From NCBI GenBank assembly GCA_051275765.1, contig JBNMOV010000067.1, positions 1 to 15,461 of the forward strand: a DNA stretch of 15,461 nt, given 5' to 3'. This document shows, piece after piece, positions 14,277-15,461 of the stretch; the first letter of the stretch is position 1, and the number at the start of each line of letters is the position of its first letter. The stretch comes from JAHDCE01 sp051275765. GTDB lineage: Bacteria > Bacteroidota > Bacteroidia > Chitinophagales > Saprospiraceae. A program made the translations under genes and the position numbers. The notes beneath the pieces are model-generated. The model saw only the letters and a program-made list of their open reading frames with translations. It did no database searches and was not told the DNA's origin.

Positions 14277-15461
14277 TTATCTAGTTTTCTTGGAAATAAA
14301 GGTGCTCCCTTTGTGAATCTTACAAGTCAATACAGATACATCATCAGGAAATGGGTTTGTACCTCTAAACGATTCTATTTTTTCTTGTAGTTGGTCGTTA
14401 AAATCTTCAGTAGAAAGTAAAGCATTTTCTTTTACAAAAGGATATAATAATTCTTCATCGAAATATGTTCCTTCGTCATTCTGAATATCTGTCAGGCCAT
14501 CTGTATATAAGACAATCAAAGCGTCATCATCCAAAGTAATCCGACCAACTTCCATTTCGACTATTTCATCGAATGCACCTAATATCGTACAACCCTTATC
14601 TAAGGGAATCAATTCTCCTTTGATATATAAGACAGGAATATTGTGTCCAGCATTTACATAGATGAGTTCGTTCGTCTCTGTATTGAATTCTGCTATAAAA
14701 AATGTGATAAATTTTTCTCCTTTTGCAGAATTAAGGATACTGGCATTTAATTCATCTATAAACGCTCTCGCTCCTATTCTTTTATTAATTAGATAACGAA
14801 CTGTAGCCTGAATATTAGACATCAATAATGCAGCAGCAGCTCCTTTACCAGATACATCTGCGATACAAAATGCAAAACGAGGATCATCATAATCAATGAA
14901 ATCAAAATAATCGCCACCTATGGTTGAGTGAGGTCGATATATACTCGCCAATTCATATCTCACATTCTTAGGTAAAGTGTTAGGAATAAGCATTTTTTGC
15001 ATGGCTCCTGCCAGTTCCATTTCCTTTTTTAGCGATTCTTGTTCCAATTGTTTTTTAAACAATCTTTTATTTTCAATGGCTACTGCAATAATATTGGTAA
15101 TCGTAGTAATAAACGATACCTTATCATACATATCATCTTCCTTACTAAATCCCCCAATGAATGTATACGCAATAGATACATCCTTATGTCTTACTGGTAC
15201 TACGACATCAAACATACTAATTAGAGGATGCTTTTCATCTGTAAGGTTATGTAATCGAGTATAGGTCGTTAATTTTTCCTGAATATCTATTTTCAACATT
15301 TGCTCAGGAACCCCAATAGAAGTAGCACAGCACCAATGTCCGTCTTCTTCCTTAATATACAATGCCATTTTCTTAATACCCATCTCCCAACTCAAAAACG
15401 AGTTATACATACCAAACAGCACTTGTGCAGGTAAGTTATCGTTGATTGCTTGAGTAATATT
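14277..15461 (-). CDS. GAF/SpoIIE-type PP2C serine/threonine phosphatase (partial)
   Basis: 394 residues are visible, open to the right edge. A GTG near 15422 is in frame, but coding sequence continues upstream of it (ITQAINDNLPAQVLFG), so the start lies outside the window. The N-terminal 130 residues form a GAF-like sensory domain. A short coiled coil (NKRLFKKQLEQESLKKEMEL) leads to the phosphatase domain: IGGDYFDF (181-187), IADVSGKGAAAALLMS (200-215), NAGHNIPVLY (270-279), LYTDGLTD (318-325) and PDDVSVL (372-378). The metal-binding acidic residues of RsbU/SpoIIE-type PP2C enzymes are present. Such proteins usually dephosphorylate an anti-anti-sigma-type partner in response to a signal read by the sensory domain. 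No partner gene is visible here. Confidence 0.92.
   Translation of the reverse strand, partial: NITQAINDNLPAQVLFGMYNSFLSWEMGIKKMALYIKEEDGHWCCATSIGVPEQMLKIDIQEKLTTYTRLHNLTDEKHPLISMFDVVVPVRHKDVSIAYTFIGGFSKEDDMYDKVSFITTITNIIAVAIENKRLFKKQLEQESLKKEMELAGAMQKMLIPNTLPKNVRYELASIYRPHSTIGGDYFDFIDYDDPRFAFCIADVSGKGAAAALLMSNIQATVRYLINKRIGARAFIDELNASILNSAKGEKFITFFIAEFNTETNELIYVNAGHNIPVLYIKGELIPLDKGCTILGAFDEIVEMEVGRITLDDDALIVLYTDGLTDIQNDEGTYFDEELLYPFVKENALLSTEDFNDQLQEKIESFRGTNPFPDDVSVLTCKIHKGSTFISKKTR

Noticed and set aside
15420..15422. GTG as the true start of the phosphatase gene
   Set aside because: The frame stays open to the window edge and the residues before it (ITQAINDNLPAQ) look like the beginning of the sensory domain, so the real start is outside.
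1..15461. CRISPR array, insertion sequence, integrase, tRNA or rRNA
   Set aside because: No regularly spaced repeats, transposase or integrase motifs, or RNA-gene-like structures were seen on either strand by reading.

Overview
The window comes from an AT-rich member of the Bacteroidota. This rests on proteins of families largely confined to that phylum (a DUF3078 outer-membrane protein, a DUF3127 SSB-like protein, a TPR lipoprotein ending in a CGPGTGWDSQV-type motif), on several promoters of the phylum's type (TTG, 19-21 nt, TAnnTTTG), and on the lack of Shine-Dalgarno sequences before the genes. A finer placement is not supportable from the sequence.

Layout. Positions 1-173 hold the acidic C-terminal end of an unidentified protein. 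Then come an MscS-type channel protein (269-1084, +), a DUF3078 outer-membrane protein (1216-2277, +) with its own terminator, and a decayed secreted-protein gene (2439-3483, +). A zinc aminoacylase/deacylase-like protein (3488-4444, -) and ruvC (4686-5255, +) are divergent around a promoter region. ruvC converges on a long topB (5272-7626, -). Next on the minus strand are a decayed secreted coiled-coil protein (7814-8462), a DUF3127 protein with an SSB-like tail (8611-8994), and a decayed small membrane protein (9229-9681). queE (9833-10459, +) and a TPR lipoprotein (10679-12133, +) follow. The lipoprotein gene converges on an SH3-domain membrane protein (12200-12883, -) through a shared bidirectional terminator. 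dprA (13151-14245, +) converges on a GAF/SpoIIE-type phosphatase (14277 to the right edge, -), which is cut by the window.

Functional picture. Most of the window is ordinary chromosomal housekeeping. Several genes act on DNA: Holliday-junction resolution (ruvC), decatenation (topB), an SSB-like protein, and protection of incoming single strands (dprA). They are in separate transcription units, so the grouping may be chance. The rest are envelope proteins, one queuosine-pathway enzyme and a signalling phosphatase. No mobile element, CRISPR array, tRNA or rRNA was seen, and I found no convincing new multi-gene system.

The most notable signal is gene decay. Three genes for exported or membrane proteins are broken. 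Four of their frameshifts are exactly repaired by adding one base to an A/T run, and another by removing one TA from a TA repeat. The conserved genes between them are intact despite being rich in similar runs.
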